A program made the position numbers and the translations under genes. Below, one piece after another: positions 16,855 through 27,775 of a DNA stretch of 64,000 bases (positions within the stretch are counted from its first letter, which is position 1; each line of letters starts with the position of its first letter). The notes below the pieces were generated by a model that was not told the origin of the DNA, ran no database searches, and saw only the letters and a list, made by a program, of their open reading frames with translations. This stretch comes from Candidatus Nitrosopelagicus sp. (GTDB lineage Archaea > Thermoproteota > Nitrososphaeria > Nitrososphaerales > Nitrosopumilaceae), in the NCBI GenBank assembly GCA_028242535.1, contig JAOJYB010000004.1, forward strand, positions 1 to 64,000. The letters are read 5' to 3'.

Positions 16855-17904
16855 TTATTTTTTAGCGAAATTAGATTCTAGGAGTCTTTTTTTCTCAGAT
16901 ATATTAAATAGTTTTTCGGTGTGCTTTACAGCATCCTCATATGATTTTTCAAATAACATTGCTTGTAACAATATATGATTCTCAGGTATTACAATACCAG
17001 TTTGATCATCAGAATACATTATTTGTATTGTATCGTCAATTTTTTGTGTCATGTTTGCATGTATGTGAATCATATTCGTATCTTTAAAACTAAAATTTAG
17101 TTTTTCAGCAAAATCTCTAATATCTTTAGTTCCTTTTGCACTCCATAGTGTTGCAACACCATATTCGTTTTTGAAGATATCATGTATCTCATCTATTGAA
17201 GGAGTATTTCTCTCAAATCTGATATCCATTATATGCAAATGCATTTGTCTCGTAGGCACTTTAATAGCACGTACAAACAATGGAGCATCTTTTCCAAAAT
17301 AAGATTTTACGTCTTCTCCATGGTGTGGGTTTTGTGTTAATTCAATGGTATCAGGTACTGTTTCATCTATTTGTTCAATGTCGGCCCATCTTCTAACAAG
17401 AGTAACATCGAATCTTCGTATCGAGTTTCCAAAATTCTTTCTTAATGGTTCCAAGATGCGACCCATTCCCGTAACATTACAGCTTCCTTGCATCACATGT
17501 TTTTTCCCGATTGCATCTCCATAGTTAACTTTTGAATTAAATAGTAAATCAGAGACTGCATTTTCGCCTTCAATGGTTTCTCCTCCCTGATATATCGATA
17601 AGATGTTTCTAGGCTCATAAAACAATTTTTTATTTTTAAAACCATATCCACCAGGTGATGCATCAATTACTAAATCAGATTCATCTAATGCCGATTCTAT
17701 ATTTCCAGTTATGCTAAAATCAGAAAAAGCGTTTTGATTTTTTTCAGGAACATATACGTTAAAGCCTTGCTCTATTGCTTCAGTAACTTTTGAATCTGGA
17801 GAATATTTACCAACTCCCACTATTTGGATTTCAGGATCATCTTTGATGAACTGAATTATACGACTACCTATGGAACCATAACCATTGACAAAGACTTTCT
17901 TCAT
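16855..17904 (-). CDS. Glyceraldehyde-3-phosphate dehydrogenase, archaeal type II
   Basis: The Rossmann motif 'VNGYGSIGSRIIQFI' opens the protein and the catalytic Cys lies in 'MQGSCNVTGMGRI'. 'HHGEDVKSYFG' and the overall length of 349 match type II GAPDH, the NAD(P)-linked archaeal form unlike the bacterial one. In organisms lacking full glycolysis it serves mainly gluconeogenesis. A TATA box on this strand (17928-17935) is about 26 bases before ATG 17904, which favours that start over the ATG at 17907. Confidence 0.93.
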   Translation of the reverse strand: MKKVFVNGYGSIGSRIIQFIKDDPEIQIVGVGKYSPDSKVTEAIEQGFNVYVPEKNQNAFSDFSITGNIESALDESDLVIDASPGGYGFKNKKLFYEPRNILSIYQGGETIEGENAVSDLLFNSKVNYGDAIGKKHVMQGSCNVTGMGRILEPLRKNFGNSIRRFDVTLVRRWADIEQIDETVPDTIELTQNPHHGEDVKSYFGKDAPLFVRAIKVPTRQMHLHIMDIRFERNTPSIDEIHDIFKNEYGVATLWSAKGTKDIRDFAEKLNFSFKDTNMIHIHANMTQKIDDTIQIMYSDDQTGIVIPENHILLQAMLFEKSYEDAVKHTEKLFNISEKKRLLESNFAKK

Positions 17905-17927
17905 CATAAAATGTTATAGAATCCTTC

Positions 17928-17935
17928 TTTTATAG
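17928..17935 (-). promoter_or_regulatory. TATA box of the GAPDH gene
   Basis: On the minus strand this reads 'CTATAAAA'. Its centre is 27 bases from the ATG at 17904, so transcription should begin almost at the start codon (leaderless). The divergent DsbA-like gene starts 42 bases away. Confidence 0.55.
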
Positions 17936-17976
17936 ATTAACAAAGGACTAAATCCAAGGATTTGGGGATTTTTTTG

Positions 17977-18786
17977 ATGGATGTGGAAGATTCTAATGAT
18001 GAATTTACATTTTCTATAGAAGGCAAGGAGTATGCCATTTCGGAGAAAAACAATTCAATCAAAAAGAATCAAAAGCAAACATTACATTTGCCTTCTTTAA
18101 CTATCGGTGCAATTATTTCTGGAATTTGTATTGCGGTGATAGTATTCGGGATCGGAAGTATTTCAGAATCATCTGAGTCATTAGTTGAAAAACAACTAGT
18201 AGAAAAAGAAACACAAACAAAAGAAATTACAATGAAGACATTTTTAGAGAACGGTTCCGTTATTCTTGGAGATCCTAATGCACCAGTTACATTGATTGAA
18301 TTTGGAGATTATCAATGTCATTTTTGTAATGTATATTATCATAATACAGAACATAAAATTTATGAAGATTATGTCGTAACAGGAAAAGTAAAGATTATTT
18401 TCAAAGATTATACAATAATTGGTCCAGATTCTATAAAAGCTGCACATGCAGCACATTGTGCTTCAGAACAGGGTAAATTTTGGCAATACCATAACACATT
18501 GTTTGACAATTGGGCTGGCGAGAATAATGGATGGGCTGGACAAGATAATATTTTGATATTTGCACAACAAGTTGGATTAGATATGGATGAGTTTACTGAG
18601 TGTACTTCTAACAACCGCTATGAGCAAAAAATTTCTGCAAGTAATGCAGATGCACAAACATTAGGCATAACAGGAACTCCTGCATTTTATATACTATCCA
18701 TGGAAAACAAACAGATTGAAGTGATTTCAGGTGCACAGCCATACGATGTTTTTGAAAAAATCTTTAACACTATGCTTGAAAATTAG
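17977..18786 (+). CDS. DsbA-family thiol oxidoreductase with N-terminal membrane anchor
   Basis: A hydrophobic helix near residues 40-60 ('IGAIISGICIAVIVFGIGSI') follows a polar N-terminus, so the thioredoxin-like domain should face outside the cell. The active site is 'YQCHFCNVYY' (CxxC) and the cis-proline loop is 'GITGTPAFYIL', both as in DsbA; a helical insert contains 'HAAHCASEQGKFWQYHNTLF'. It would form or rearrange disulfides in secreted proteins. A TTG at 17962 extends the frame by five residues; ATG 17977 is preferred. CcdA and a DipZ-like protein at 25-27 kb may be redox partners. Confidence 0.85.
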   Translation: MDVEDSNDEFTFSIEGKEYAISEKNNSIKKNQKQTLHLPSLTIGAIISGICIAVIVFGIGSISESSESLVEKQLVEKETQTKEITMKTFLENGSVILGDPNAPVTLIEFGDYQCHFCNVYYHNTEHKIYEDYVVTGKVKIIFKDYTIIGPDSIKAAHAAHCASEQGKFWQYHNTLFDNWAGENNGWAGQDNILIFAQQVGLDMDEFTECTSNNRYEQKISASNADAQTLGITGTPAFYILSMENKQIEVISGAQPYDVFEKIFNTMLEN

Positions 18787-18857
18787 GAAGTTTTAGATAG
18801 TATCAATAAGATCGTCAGAAATTTCATCACTACGTAAATCATATTTACTCTAGAAAT

Positions 18858-18865
18858 CTTATATA
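18858..18865 (+). promoter_or_regulatory. TATA box of the HMG-CoA synthase gene
   Basis: The sequence 'cttatata' is centred about 26 bases before the ATG at 18888, giving a leaderless start. An AT-rich BRE-like stretch 'tagaaat' precedes it. Confidence 0.6.
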
Positions 18866-18887
18866 CCCACATCATGGGGCATAGCTA

Positions 18888-20285
18888 ATGGCAGCAGGAA
18901 TTGATGATATTTCAATTTACATCCCTAGATTGTTTATGGATGCAGGAGACTTTGCAGCCGCAAGAGGTCTTGATCCTCAGAAATTAGTAAAAGGATTAGG
19001 AGTGTCAAAAATGGCAATAGTGGATGCTAATCAAGATCCCGCATGTTTGGCATCTAATGCCTGTTTGAAAATTATGCAAAAAAATAAACTATCACCAGAA
19101 CAAATTGGAAGATTGTATGTTGCCACAGAATCATCATTTGATGAATCAAAAGCAATGAATTCTTACGTTATCGGAATGTTAGAACAGGTTTATGGTTCGG
19201 GCTCATTTCAACACTGCGGAGGAATTGAATGTAAATTTGCATGTGTGAGTGGATCATATGCATTGTATGACAATACAAATTGGATTCGTGCAGGGGAATC
19301 TGAAGATAAGTATGCTTTGGTTGTAGTATCAGATATTGCAAAATATGACCTAGGTTCGAGTGGAGAGATGACTCAGGGCGGAGGAGCGATTGCAATGTTG
19401 CTAAATGAGTCACCAAGACTTTTAGAATTTGATCCTAAAGTTACTTCAACTTCAATTAAAAATGAATATGACTTTTATAGGCCATTTGGAAAAGAAACCC
19501 CAATAGTTCATGGACAATATTCTAACCTGTTGTATCTAATTCAGGTAAAAAATGCATTAGTTGATTACAAGAGAAAAGCTATCAAAACAGGACTGATAGA
19601 CATGAAAGAAGGCGAAAGTATGCTTGATCATATAGATTATCTAAACATGCATTTACCATACAGCAATATGGGCAAAAAGGCATTAGCATATCTAGTAAGA
19701 CATGAATTAAGAGGTACTCCAAAATGGAAAGAGATCATTATGGATATCGGGATGGAAGAGCCAGTTCCTAAAGATCCTCGCGGAACAATTGAGTCTATAA
19801 TTGCAGATTCAGAATTTATGACAAAAGATAGTGAATTTACAAAGAAATTTGCAAAGACGGATGTATATCTAGAAATTTATGAAAATAAGGTTGCAAGTTC
19901 ACTTATTGCATCAACAAGTATAGGCAATTTGTATACGGCATCACTCTATCTAGGATTCAGAAGTTGTCTAGAGTATGAGTTCCAAAAAGGAGTTGATTTG
20001 GAAGGAAAACGCTTCGGATTTGCATCATATGGAAGTGGAAGTAGTGCAATGGTGTTTAGCGGAGTAATACAACCAGAACATCTAGAAATTGTAAAAGAAA
20101 TGAATTTGGAAACAGAGCTTGGAGAAAGAACAAAATTAAGTTTAGAGCAATATGAAGAATTACATGAGAATAAACGTACACCAGATCAATCAATTTTATC
20201 TGGAAAAAAAGAATTCATTTTAGTACATGAAGAAAGTAAATCCTCAGAAAAAAGAGGGGAACGAAGATATTCATTTGTTGAATAA
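18888..20285 (+). CDS. Hydroxymethylglutaryl-CoA synthase
   Basis: This enzyme condenses acetyl-CoA with acetoacetyl-CoA in the mevalonate route to archaeal lipids. The N-terminus 'IDDISIYIPRLFMDAGDFA' is typical of HMGS, the catalytic Cys is C119 in 'ECKFACVSGSYAL', and a C-terminal 'GFASYGSGSSAMVFSG' motif is present. At 465 residues it is much longer than the ~350-residue euryarchaeal enzyme and resembles the bacterial/eukaryotic size class. It is not beside the thiolase-DUF35 pair, unlike many archaea. It is followed after 5 bases by an orphan gene. Confidence 0.9.
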   Translation: MAAGIDDISIYIPRLFMDAGDFAAARGLDPQKLVKGLGVSKMAIVDANQDPACLASNACLKIMQKNKLSPEQIGRLYVATESSFDESKAMNSYVIGMLEQVYGSGSFQHCGGIECKFACVSGSYALYDNTNWIRAGESEDKYALVVVSDIAKYDLGSSGEMTQGGGAIAMLLNESPRLLEFDPKVTSTSIKNEYDFYRPFGKETPIVHGQYSNLLYLIQVKNALVDYKRKAIKTGLIDMKEGESMLDHIDYLNMHLPYSNMGKKALAYLVRHELRGTPKWKEIIMDIGMEEPVPKDPRGTIESIIADSEFMTKDSEFTKKFAKTDVYLEIYENKVASSLIASTSIGNLYTASLYLGFRSCLEYEFQKGVDLEGKRFGFASYGSGSSAMVFSGVIQPEHLEIVKEMNLETELGERTKLSLEQYEELHENKRTPDQSILSGKKEFILVHEESKSSEKRGERRYSFVE

Positions 20286-20290
20286 ATCAA

Positions 20291-22842
<2,552 letters not shown>

Positions 22843-22861
22843 AATTTTTACGACTAATTAA

Positions 22862-22893
22862 TGGTTAACCACAAATTTTATACAAGTTAACGC
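22862..22893. promoter_or_regulatory. Divergent bioA/bioB promoter with candidate biotin-repressor-like operator
   Basis: Two GTTAAC-containing arms, 'TGGTTAACC' (22862-22870) and 'AGTTAACGC' (22885-22893), are separated by 14 bases. The architecture is like the BirA operator (two ~9-base arms spaced 14-15). The bioA TATA box lies between the arms, and a 'cttattta' box for bioB abuts the right arm, 27 bases before the bioB ATG. A repressor bound here would block both directions. No BirA is in the window. Confidence 0.45.
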
Positions 22894-22921
22894 TTATTTA
22901 CTGAATTTTTTAATTTCGAAT

Positions 22922-23902
22922 ATGCAAAATCAAATTGAATTAATCTTAGAGTGTAAAAATAGAGTACTTACCAAGCGGGGTTTAACCGAAGAAATGACAA
23001 ATGAGTTATTCAATGTAGAAAACAAAGTTTTGAGTCAATTATCAGACGCTGCAAACGAGATTACCAGAACATTTCAAGGATCAAAGATAGACGTTGAACA
23101 ATTAGCAAATATCAAAAAAAATTATTGTAGTGAAGATTGTACTTTTTGTAGTCAATCAGCATTTTTTGATACAGGAATTGACAAGTATCAATTAATGTCT
23201 GCTGAAGAGGTAGTAAAACAGGCAACAGATGCAAAGAAAGCAGGCGCACATTCATACTGTTTAGTTGCAGCATGGAGAGAACCGTCTAATGACGATTTCA
23301 AGAGAGTGTGTCACATAATTGAAGAAGTTAATAAAAAAGTAGGCATTTCTATTGAATGTAGTTTAGGATTTCTAACAATTCAACAGGCAGTAAAATTGAA
23401 AGAATTAGGCGTAATTAGGTATAATCATAATTTAGAAACATCTGAATCAAAATTTCCAGAAATTTGTACAACTCATACATATCAAGATAGAATTGATACA
23501 TTGCATACAGCAAGAAACGCTGGATTAGAGCTTTGTACGGGCGGGATAATAGGAATGGGAGAAACAAGAAAACAAAGAGAAGAATTAGTACATGCCATAT
23601 CTAAACTCAATCCAGAAGAAGTTACAGTAAACTTACTTGTACCATTTCCAGGTACACCTTTAGAATTACAAACCCCATTAAGCTTAGAAGAAATATTGCG
23701 AGTATTTGCAGTTTTGAGGTTTTTACTTCCAAAAAGCATCATAAAAATTTCTGGTGGCAGAGAAGTTAATCTGAATGACGATGGAAAAGAATTACTTCTA
23801 AGTGGGGCTAATGGGATTATCAGTGCAGGATATCTAACACTTGATGGAAACTCAATGCAAAAAGATGTTAAAATGATAAAAGAGATTGATCTTGAAGCCT
23901 AA
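22922..23902 (+). CDS. bioB: Biotin synthase (radical SAM)
   Basis: BioB inserts sulfur into dethiobiotin. The radical-SAM cluster motif is C69, C73, C76 ('NYCSEDCTFCSQ'), followed by 'SYCLVAAWREPS', 'RYNHNLETSESKFP' and 'GGIIGMGETRKQREELVHAI', all BioB signatures. 'KISGGREVNL' near the end supplies the Arg that holds the [2Fe-2S] cluster. The length of 326 is normal. It is divergent from bioA and overlaps bioF by 17 bases. Confidence 0.96.
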   Translation: MQNQIELILECKNRVLTKRGLTEEMTNELFNVENKVLSQLSDAANEITRTFQGSKIDVEQLANIKKNYCSEDCTFCSQSAFFDTGIDKYQLMSAEEVVKQATDAKKAGAHSYCLVAAWREPSNDDFKRVCHIIEEVNKKVGISIECSLGFLTIQQAVKLKELGVIRYNHNLETSESKFPEICTTHTYQDRIDTLHTARNAGLELCTGGIIGMGETRKQREELVHAISKLNPEEVTVNLLVPFPGTPLELQTPLSLEEILRVFAVLRFLLPKSIIKISGGREVNLNDDGKELLLSGANGIISAGYLTLDGNSMQKDVKMIKEIDLEA

Positions 23903-25022
23903 ATTTGGCACACTTGAAAAAAAATTAAGTGTAATTAAGAAAAATAATCTATTAAGAAATCTTCAAGACAGTAAAGTTGAAAAACAATTCATTGAACAAA
24001 ATGGGAAAAAATTACTAAATTTTTCATCTAATGATTATCTTGGAATAACTCCAAGTAAAATTAGATATGCACAATTTCAATCAAGTTCAAGACTTGTTTC
24101 AGGAAATGACTCTAGTTTTTCTATTCTTGAAAAGAAATTATCTAAACATAAATCACAAGAAAAAACAATAGTTTATCCCACAGGATACATGGCAAACATT
24201 GGAGTAATTTCGACATTAGCAAGTAAGCAAGATACAATATTCAGTGATGAGTTAAACCATGCAAGTATTGTTGAGGCATGTAAATTATCGAGTGCAAAAA
24301 TTAAGATTTTCAAACATAACGATATGAATGATTTTGAAAGAAAAATTAAGAAAACAAATGGGAAAAAATTTTTGGTTACTGAAGGAATATTTAGTATGGA
24401 TGGAGATTGGTCAAAATTAGACGAAATAATAGAGATTTCAGAGAAAAAAGACATCATAACAATATTAGATGATGCCCATGGAGATTTTGTTTTAGGAAAA
24501 GATGGGAAAGGAACTGCTAATTTTTTCAATGTCGAAAAGGAAATCGACATGTACATTAGTAGTCTTAGTAAAGGATTAGGAAGTTTTGGCGGATATGTAT
24601 CTGGTAAAAAAAGTCTAATAGATTTATGTATAAACACATCAAAGACTTTCATATACACATCAGCATTACCTGCGTCCATCAATCAGTATTCACTACAAAG
24701 ATTTGATTCAAATCGTGAAGCATATAGAAAAAAATTATGGAAAAAGATTAATCAATTCCATCATAGATTAAATGAAATAGGATTTACAACAAGATCTAAC
24801 AGTCAAATAATTCCAATAATTATAGGTAATGAAAAAAAAGCAACGGATGTTTCAAAATTTTTAAAAAGTAAAGGAATTTTTGCACAAGCAATAAGATATC
24901 CAACTGTAAAAAAGAATCAAGCACGCATAAGAATTTCAATTACAGGATGGTTATCGGAAAAAGAGATAGAATATTCAATACAGATTTTAGAAAAAGCAAA
25001 AAGAAAATTTAAACTAAAATGA
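23886..25022 (+). CDS. bioF: 8-amino-7-oxononanoate synthase
   Basis: BioF condenses pimeloyl thioester with alanine, a PLP reaction and first step of the ring-forming pathway. 'FSSNDYLGITPSK' is the glycine-side motif, 'LDDAHGDFVLG' binds the PLP ring, and the lysine is in 'SSLSKGLGSFGGYVSG'. Translation probably starts at TTG 23886 inside bioB; TTG 23892 is also possible. With bioA, bioB and bioD the pathway from pimeloyl thioester to biotin is complete here; pimeloyl-making genes (bioC/bioH, bioI, bioW) are not seen. Confidence 0.94.
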   Translation: MILKPKFGTLEKKLSVIKKNNLLRNLQDSKVEKQFIEQNGKKLLNFSSNDYLGITPSKIRYAQFQSSSRLVSGNDSSFSILEKKLSKHKSQEKTIVYPTGYMANIGVISTLASKQDTIFSDELNHASIVEACKLSSAKIKIFKHNDMNDFERKIKKTNGKKFLVTEGIFSMDGDWSKLDEIIEISEKKDIITILDDAHGDFVLGKDGKGTANFFNVEKEIDMYISSLSKGLGSFGGYVSGKKSLIDLCINTSKTFIYTSALPASINQYSLQRFDSNREAYRKKLWKKINQFHHRLNEIGFTTRSNSQIIPIIIGNEKKATDVSKFLKSKGIFAQAIRYPTVKKNQARIRISITGWLSEKEIEYSIQILEKAKRKFKLK

Positions 25023-25127
25023 TTAACGCATCATATCAAAGCCACCCAATACAGGAGACCCCATTACAAATGCAAATGCGATTATACTGCCCAATGCTGC
25101 AATAACTAAATAAAATCTGGGATTCAT
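25023..25127 (-). CDS. 34-aa single-pass membrane mini-protein
   Basis: An ATG frame on the minus strand encodes one hydrophobic helix ('FYLVIAALGSIIAFAFVMGS') with a basic N-terminus and a Gly-rich end, and stops one base past the bioF stop. Single-helix proteins of this size recur through the window (28172-28291, 29957-30067, 54414-54533). They are easily missed by gene finders. No function can be assigned. Confidence 0.5.
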   Translation of the reverse strand: MNPRFYLVIAALGSIIAFAFVMGSPVLGGFDMMR

Positions 25128-25199
25128 ATGAAAAACTAATAATGCTAGAATAAAAACTCACTGTGTTACGATTTTATAAAATCAGGATATACTAGTAAC

Positions 25200-25928
25200 G
25201 TGGTAGAAGTTTCGATACTTATTGCATTTTTGGCAGGAATAGGATCATTTTTTGCTCCATGTATCATACCCATGGTTCCAGCATTTTTGGCATATATTTC
25301 AGGTACAACATTATCAGAAGTCAAAACAAAAGAGAATGTTATCTCAATTAACAAGTCAAATGTACTTCTAAATTCAATATTTTTTGTACTCGGGTTCTCA
25401 GTAGTATTTTCAGCATTAGGGGTTGCAATAAATTCAATTTTTTATGAAAATGCAAATCAGGTTGTATCAGAATTTAATCAAATTGGAGGAATAATCATAA
25501 TAGGTTTTGGGACATACATGATTCTAAGCCATAAAATTCGTATACTCAATATTGAAAAGAAAATATTCCCAAAAAGCGTAGGAGTTAGATTTCCAGTGTC
25601 ATTTTTGTTTGGAATGGCATTTGCAGCAGGATGGACACCATGCGTAGGACCAATATTAGGTACAATAATCACTCTTGCAGCAACAACTCCTGGAATTGCA
25701 TTCAATCTACTACTTGCCTATTCCATAGGAATGGGAATACCATTTATGATAATGGGCGCATTAATTTCGAAATCAAGTAGGATAATTTCAAAAGTTGGAA
25801 AACATTTGAAATACTATACAGTGCTTTTTGGAATAATAATAATTATACTTGGAATACTAGTATTCTTCAATCAATTAGTTTTAATTGCAAACTTTCCAAT
25901 TCTAAATGATTTATTACTGTTGAGTTGA
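25200..25928 (+). CDS. ccdA: CcdA/DsbD-type transmembrane thiol transporter
   Basis: The 242-residue protein starts with GTG and has six hydrophobic segments. The two Cys that shuttle electrons across the membrane are in 'FFAPCIIPMVPAFLAY' and 'AGWTPCVGPILGTI', the CcdA hallmark. It would carry reducing power from cytoplasmic thioredoxin to extracytoplasmic thioredoxin-like proteins for cytochrome c or disulfide chemistry. The next gene starts one base after its stop and encodes a likely partner. Confidence 0.9.
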   Translation: MVEVSILIAFLAGIGSFFAPCIIPMVPAFLAYISGTTLSEVKTKENVISINKSNVLLNSIFFVLGFSVVFSALGVAINSIFYENANQVVSEFNQIGGIIIIGFGTYMILSHKIRILNIEKKIFPKSVGVRFPVSFLFGMAFAAGWTPCVGPILGTIITLAATTPGIAFNLLLAYSIGMGIPFMIMGALISKSSRIISKVGKHLKYYTVLFGIIIIILGILVFFNQLVLIANFPILNDLLLLS

Positions 25929-25929
25929 A

Positions 25930-27018
25930 ATGAAAAAGGAATACAAGTATGCATCAATATTTTTTGTAATAATTACAATTGGAACAATTTCTATTTCTTA
26001 TTTTTATGATGAGGTTGATCTAAAAAGAAATACAACTGATGACACAATTGTATCTGATAAAAAATTTCTCAGAATTTCTCCAGAGTTAAAAGAGGTTTCA
26101 GGGTATATCAATACCTCTTCAGAAGAAATTAAACATCTGATAAATGGAAATGTGGTTCTTTATGATTTTTGGACATATAGTTGTATAAATTGTATCAGAA
26201 CCCTACCATACCTTACAGCATGGGACGAAAAGTATGGGGATCAGGGATTAGTAATTGTAGGAATACATACTCCCGAATTTGAATTTGAAAAGGAATATGA
26301 AAATGTAGTTTTTGCAACTAAAAAATTTGGAGTAAAGTACCCAGTGCTACAAGATAATGAAAAAGAGATTTGGAATGATTTTAAAAATAGATACTGGCCA
26401 AGAAAATACATTGCAGACCATGAAGGATACATCAGATTTGATCATATTGGAGAAGGAGCATATAAAGAAACAGAAAAAGTGATTCAATTACTTTTAGCAG
26501 AGAGAGCAGAAATAACTGGTAAAACACTAGAAAAAAAGAATTTTGTCGAACTAAGTGAATTTGAACATGCACCAATCCGTACTCCAGAATTATACTTTGG
26601 ATTTAGTTTTGCAGAAGGAAGGAACCAATTAGGAAACGAAGAAGGATTTTCAAAAAATAAAGTCGTGACTTACCAATTACCCGAACAATTCCGAGAACAT
26701 TATTTCTACATGGAAGGAATGTGGAAAAACAATAATGATGGAATGATGTTAGTTTCAGATTCAGGAAAAATTGTACTAAATTTTAAGGCTAAACAAGTTA
26801 ACATTGTTGCATCAAATGAAGCAGTATTGAAGATTACATATGATGGGAATCTTATGTCACCAGAGATTAGAGGGGATGATGTTTTACCAGATGGAACGGT
26901 CAATATTTCAGAGCCGAGATTATACAACTTGATTGAATCCACCCAAGAAGGATTACATGCGATTGTTATAGAAATAGAAAATCCTGGATTTGAGGTATTC
27001 ACGTTTACTTTTGGATGA
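25930..27018 (+). CDS. DipZ-like thioredoxin-domain protein
   Basis: A membrane anchor (about residues 5-22, 'YASIFFVIITIGTISISYFY') is followed by a TlpA/redoxin domain with the active site 'YSCINCIRTLPYLTAW' and 'VIVGIHTPEFEFEKEYENV', a DipZ signature. The last 150 residues form a beta-rich region ('LYFGFSFAEGRNQLGNEEGF') like the C-terminal domain of DipZ. In mycobacteria these parts are fused to CcdA; here CcdA is a separate gene one base upstream. The active domain should face the outside. A terminator-like hairpin lies 33 bases after the stop. Confidence 0.88.
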   Translation: MKKEYKYASIFFVIITIGTISISYFYDEVDLKRNTTDDTIVSDKKFLRISPELKEVSGYINTSSEEIKHLINGNVVLYDFWTYSCINCIRTLPYLTAWDEKYGDQGLVIVGIHTPEFEFEKEYENVVFATKKFGVKYPVLQDNEKEIWNDFKNRYWPRKYIADHEGYIRFDHIGEGAYKETEKVIQLLLAERAEITGKTLEKKNFVELSEFEHAPIRTPELYFGFSFAEGRNQLGNEEGFSKNKVVTYQLPEQFREHYFYMEGMWKNNNDGMMLVSDSGKIVLNFKAKQVNIVASNEAVLKITYDGNLMSPEIRGDDVLPDGTVNISEPRLYNLIESTQEGLHAIVIEIENPGFEVFTFTFG

Positions 27019-27050
27019 TTTCACTAGGCAGTATGTAGAGTTACTTAAGA

Positions 27051-27080
27051 AAAATTGATCCATTTAGATCAATTTTTTTT
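27051..27080 (+). terminator. Hairpin and T-tract terminator after the DipZ-like gene
   Basis: Ten-base arms 'AAAATTGATC' (27051-27060) and 'GATCAATTTT' (27067-27076) enclose a 6-base loop and run into eight Ts. It sits 33 bases after the DipZ stop and just before the cdvB TATA box, insulating cdvB from upstream transcription. Archaeal terminators mainly need the U-tract, so the hairpin is unusual in being so regular. Confidence 0.65.
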
Positions 27081-27087
27081 AGTCTTT

Positions 27088-27095
27088 CTATAAAA
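27088..27095 (+). promoter_or_regulatory. TATA box of cdvB
   Basis: The sequence 'ctataaaa' is centred about 27 bases before ATG 27119. This makes the ATG at 27095 unlikely, since it would lie upstream of the transcription start, and predicts a leaderless message. Confidence 0.6.
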
Positions 27096-27118
27096 TGCCA
27101 AATTATGTAGTTTGTTAC

Positions 27119-27775
27119 ATGGTGTCATTTTCAGAGAAGTGGAATATTTTAAAAAATAAGGAGTCACTGTCTCAGAGATTCATGGGCACTGTTAAACCTG
27201 AAGCACCACTAAAACACAGATTAGATATAGCACAAAAGAAGCTACAACTTCAGATTAGTAAATTAGGAGAGACTGAGCAAAAATTAAAACAAAAAGATAC
27301 AATGTTTATGGACAAAATTGTAGAAGCAACTAAAGCAAATAACCAACCTTATGCAAAAATGTATGCAAATGAATTAGCAGAAATAAGAAAGACAAACAAG
27401 ACAGTGAGTAACGCAAAATTATCAATGGAGCAAGTTCAGATTAGATTAAACACAGTTTCAGAATTAGGAGACGTAGTAGTAACACTAAGCCCATGTATGT
27501 CATTAATCAAAGGATTAAGCACCTCATTAGGAGGAATGATGCCAGAAGTAGCAGACTCGATGCAAGACCTGTCAAGCATGCTTGGGGATATTGTAACAGG
27601 TTCTACTATTAACCATGAAGGAACAATGGGCGAATTTACAACATCTAATGGCGATGCACAATCAATACTTGACGAAGCACAAGCAATGGTAGAAGGTCAA
27701 ACTAGACAAAACATGCCAGAGCCACCAATCAATAACAGTATTGAAGACATACTAAAAGAAAGAGAAGCAATCTAA
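27119..27775 (+). CDS. cdvB: CdvB, ESCRT-III/Snf7-family cell-division protein
   Basis: The 218-residue protein has the ESCRT-III core: a basic N-terminal half with two long helices ('LKHRLDIAQKKLQLQISKLG', 'KQKDTMFMDKIVEATKANNQ') and an acidic helical C-terminal half ending in a Pro-rich linker 'MPEPPINN' and the helix 'SIEDILKEREAI'. The Pro-rich linker resembles a MIM2-type binding site for the CdvC (Vps4) ATPase (inference). CdvB polymerises at the division site. cdvA and cdvC are not in the window, consistent with dispersed cdv genes in thaumarchaea. The upstream in-frame ATG at 27095 is rejected because of the TATA box position. Confidence 0.88.
   Translation: MVSFSEKWNILKNKESLSQRFMGTVKPEAPLKHRLDIAQKKLQLQISKLGETEQKLKQKDTMFMDKIVEATKANNQPYAKMYANELAEIRKTNKTVSNAKLSMEQVQIRLNTVSELGDVVVTLSPCMSLIKGLSTSLGGMMPEVADSMQDLSSMLGDIVTGSTINHEGTMGEFTTSNGDAQSILDEAQAMVEGQTRQNMPEPPINNSIEDILKEREAI

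Noticed and set aside
24173-24682. 169-codon frame antisense to bioF
   Set aside because: It lies wholly inside bioF, which is well supported; low codon plausibility and no domain.
27095-27118. Upstream ATG of cdvB
   Set aside because: It overlaps the TATA box, so it would lie before the transcription start.
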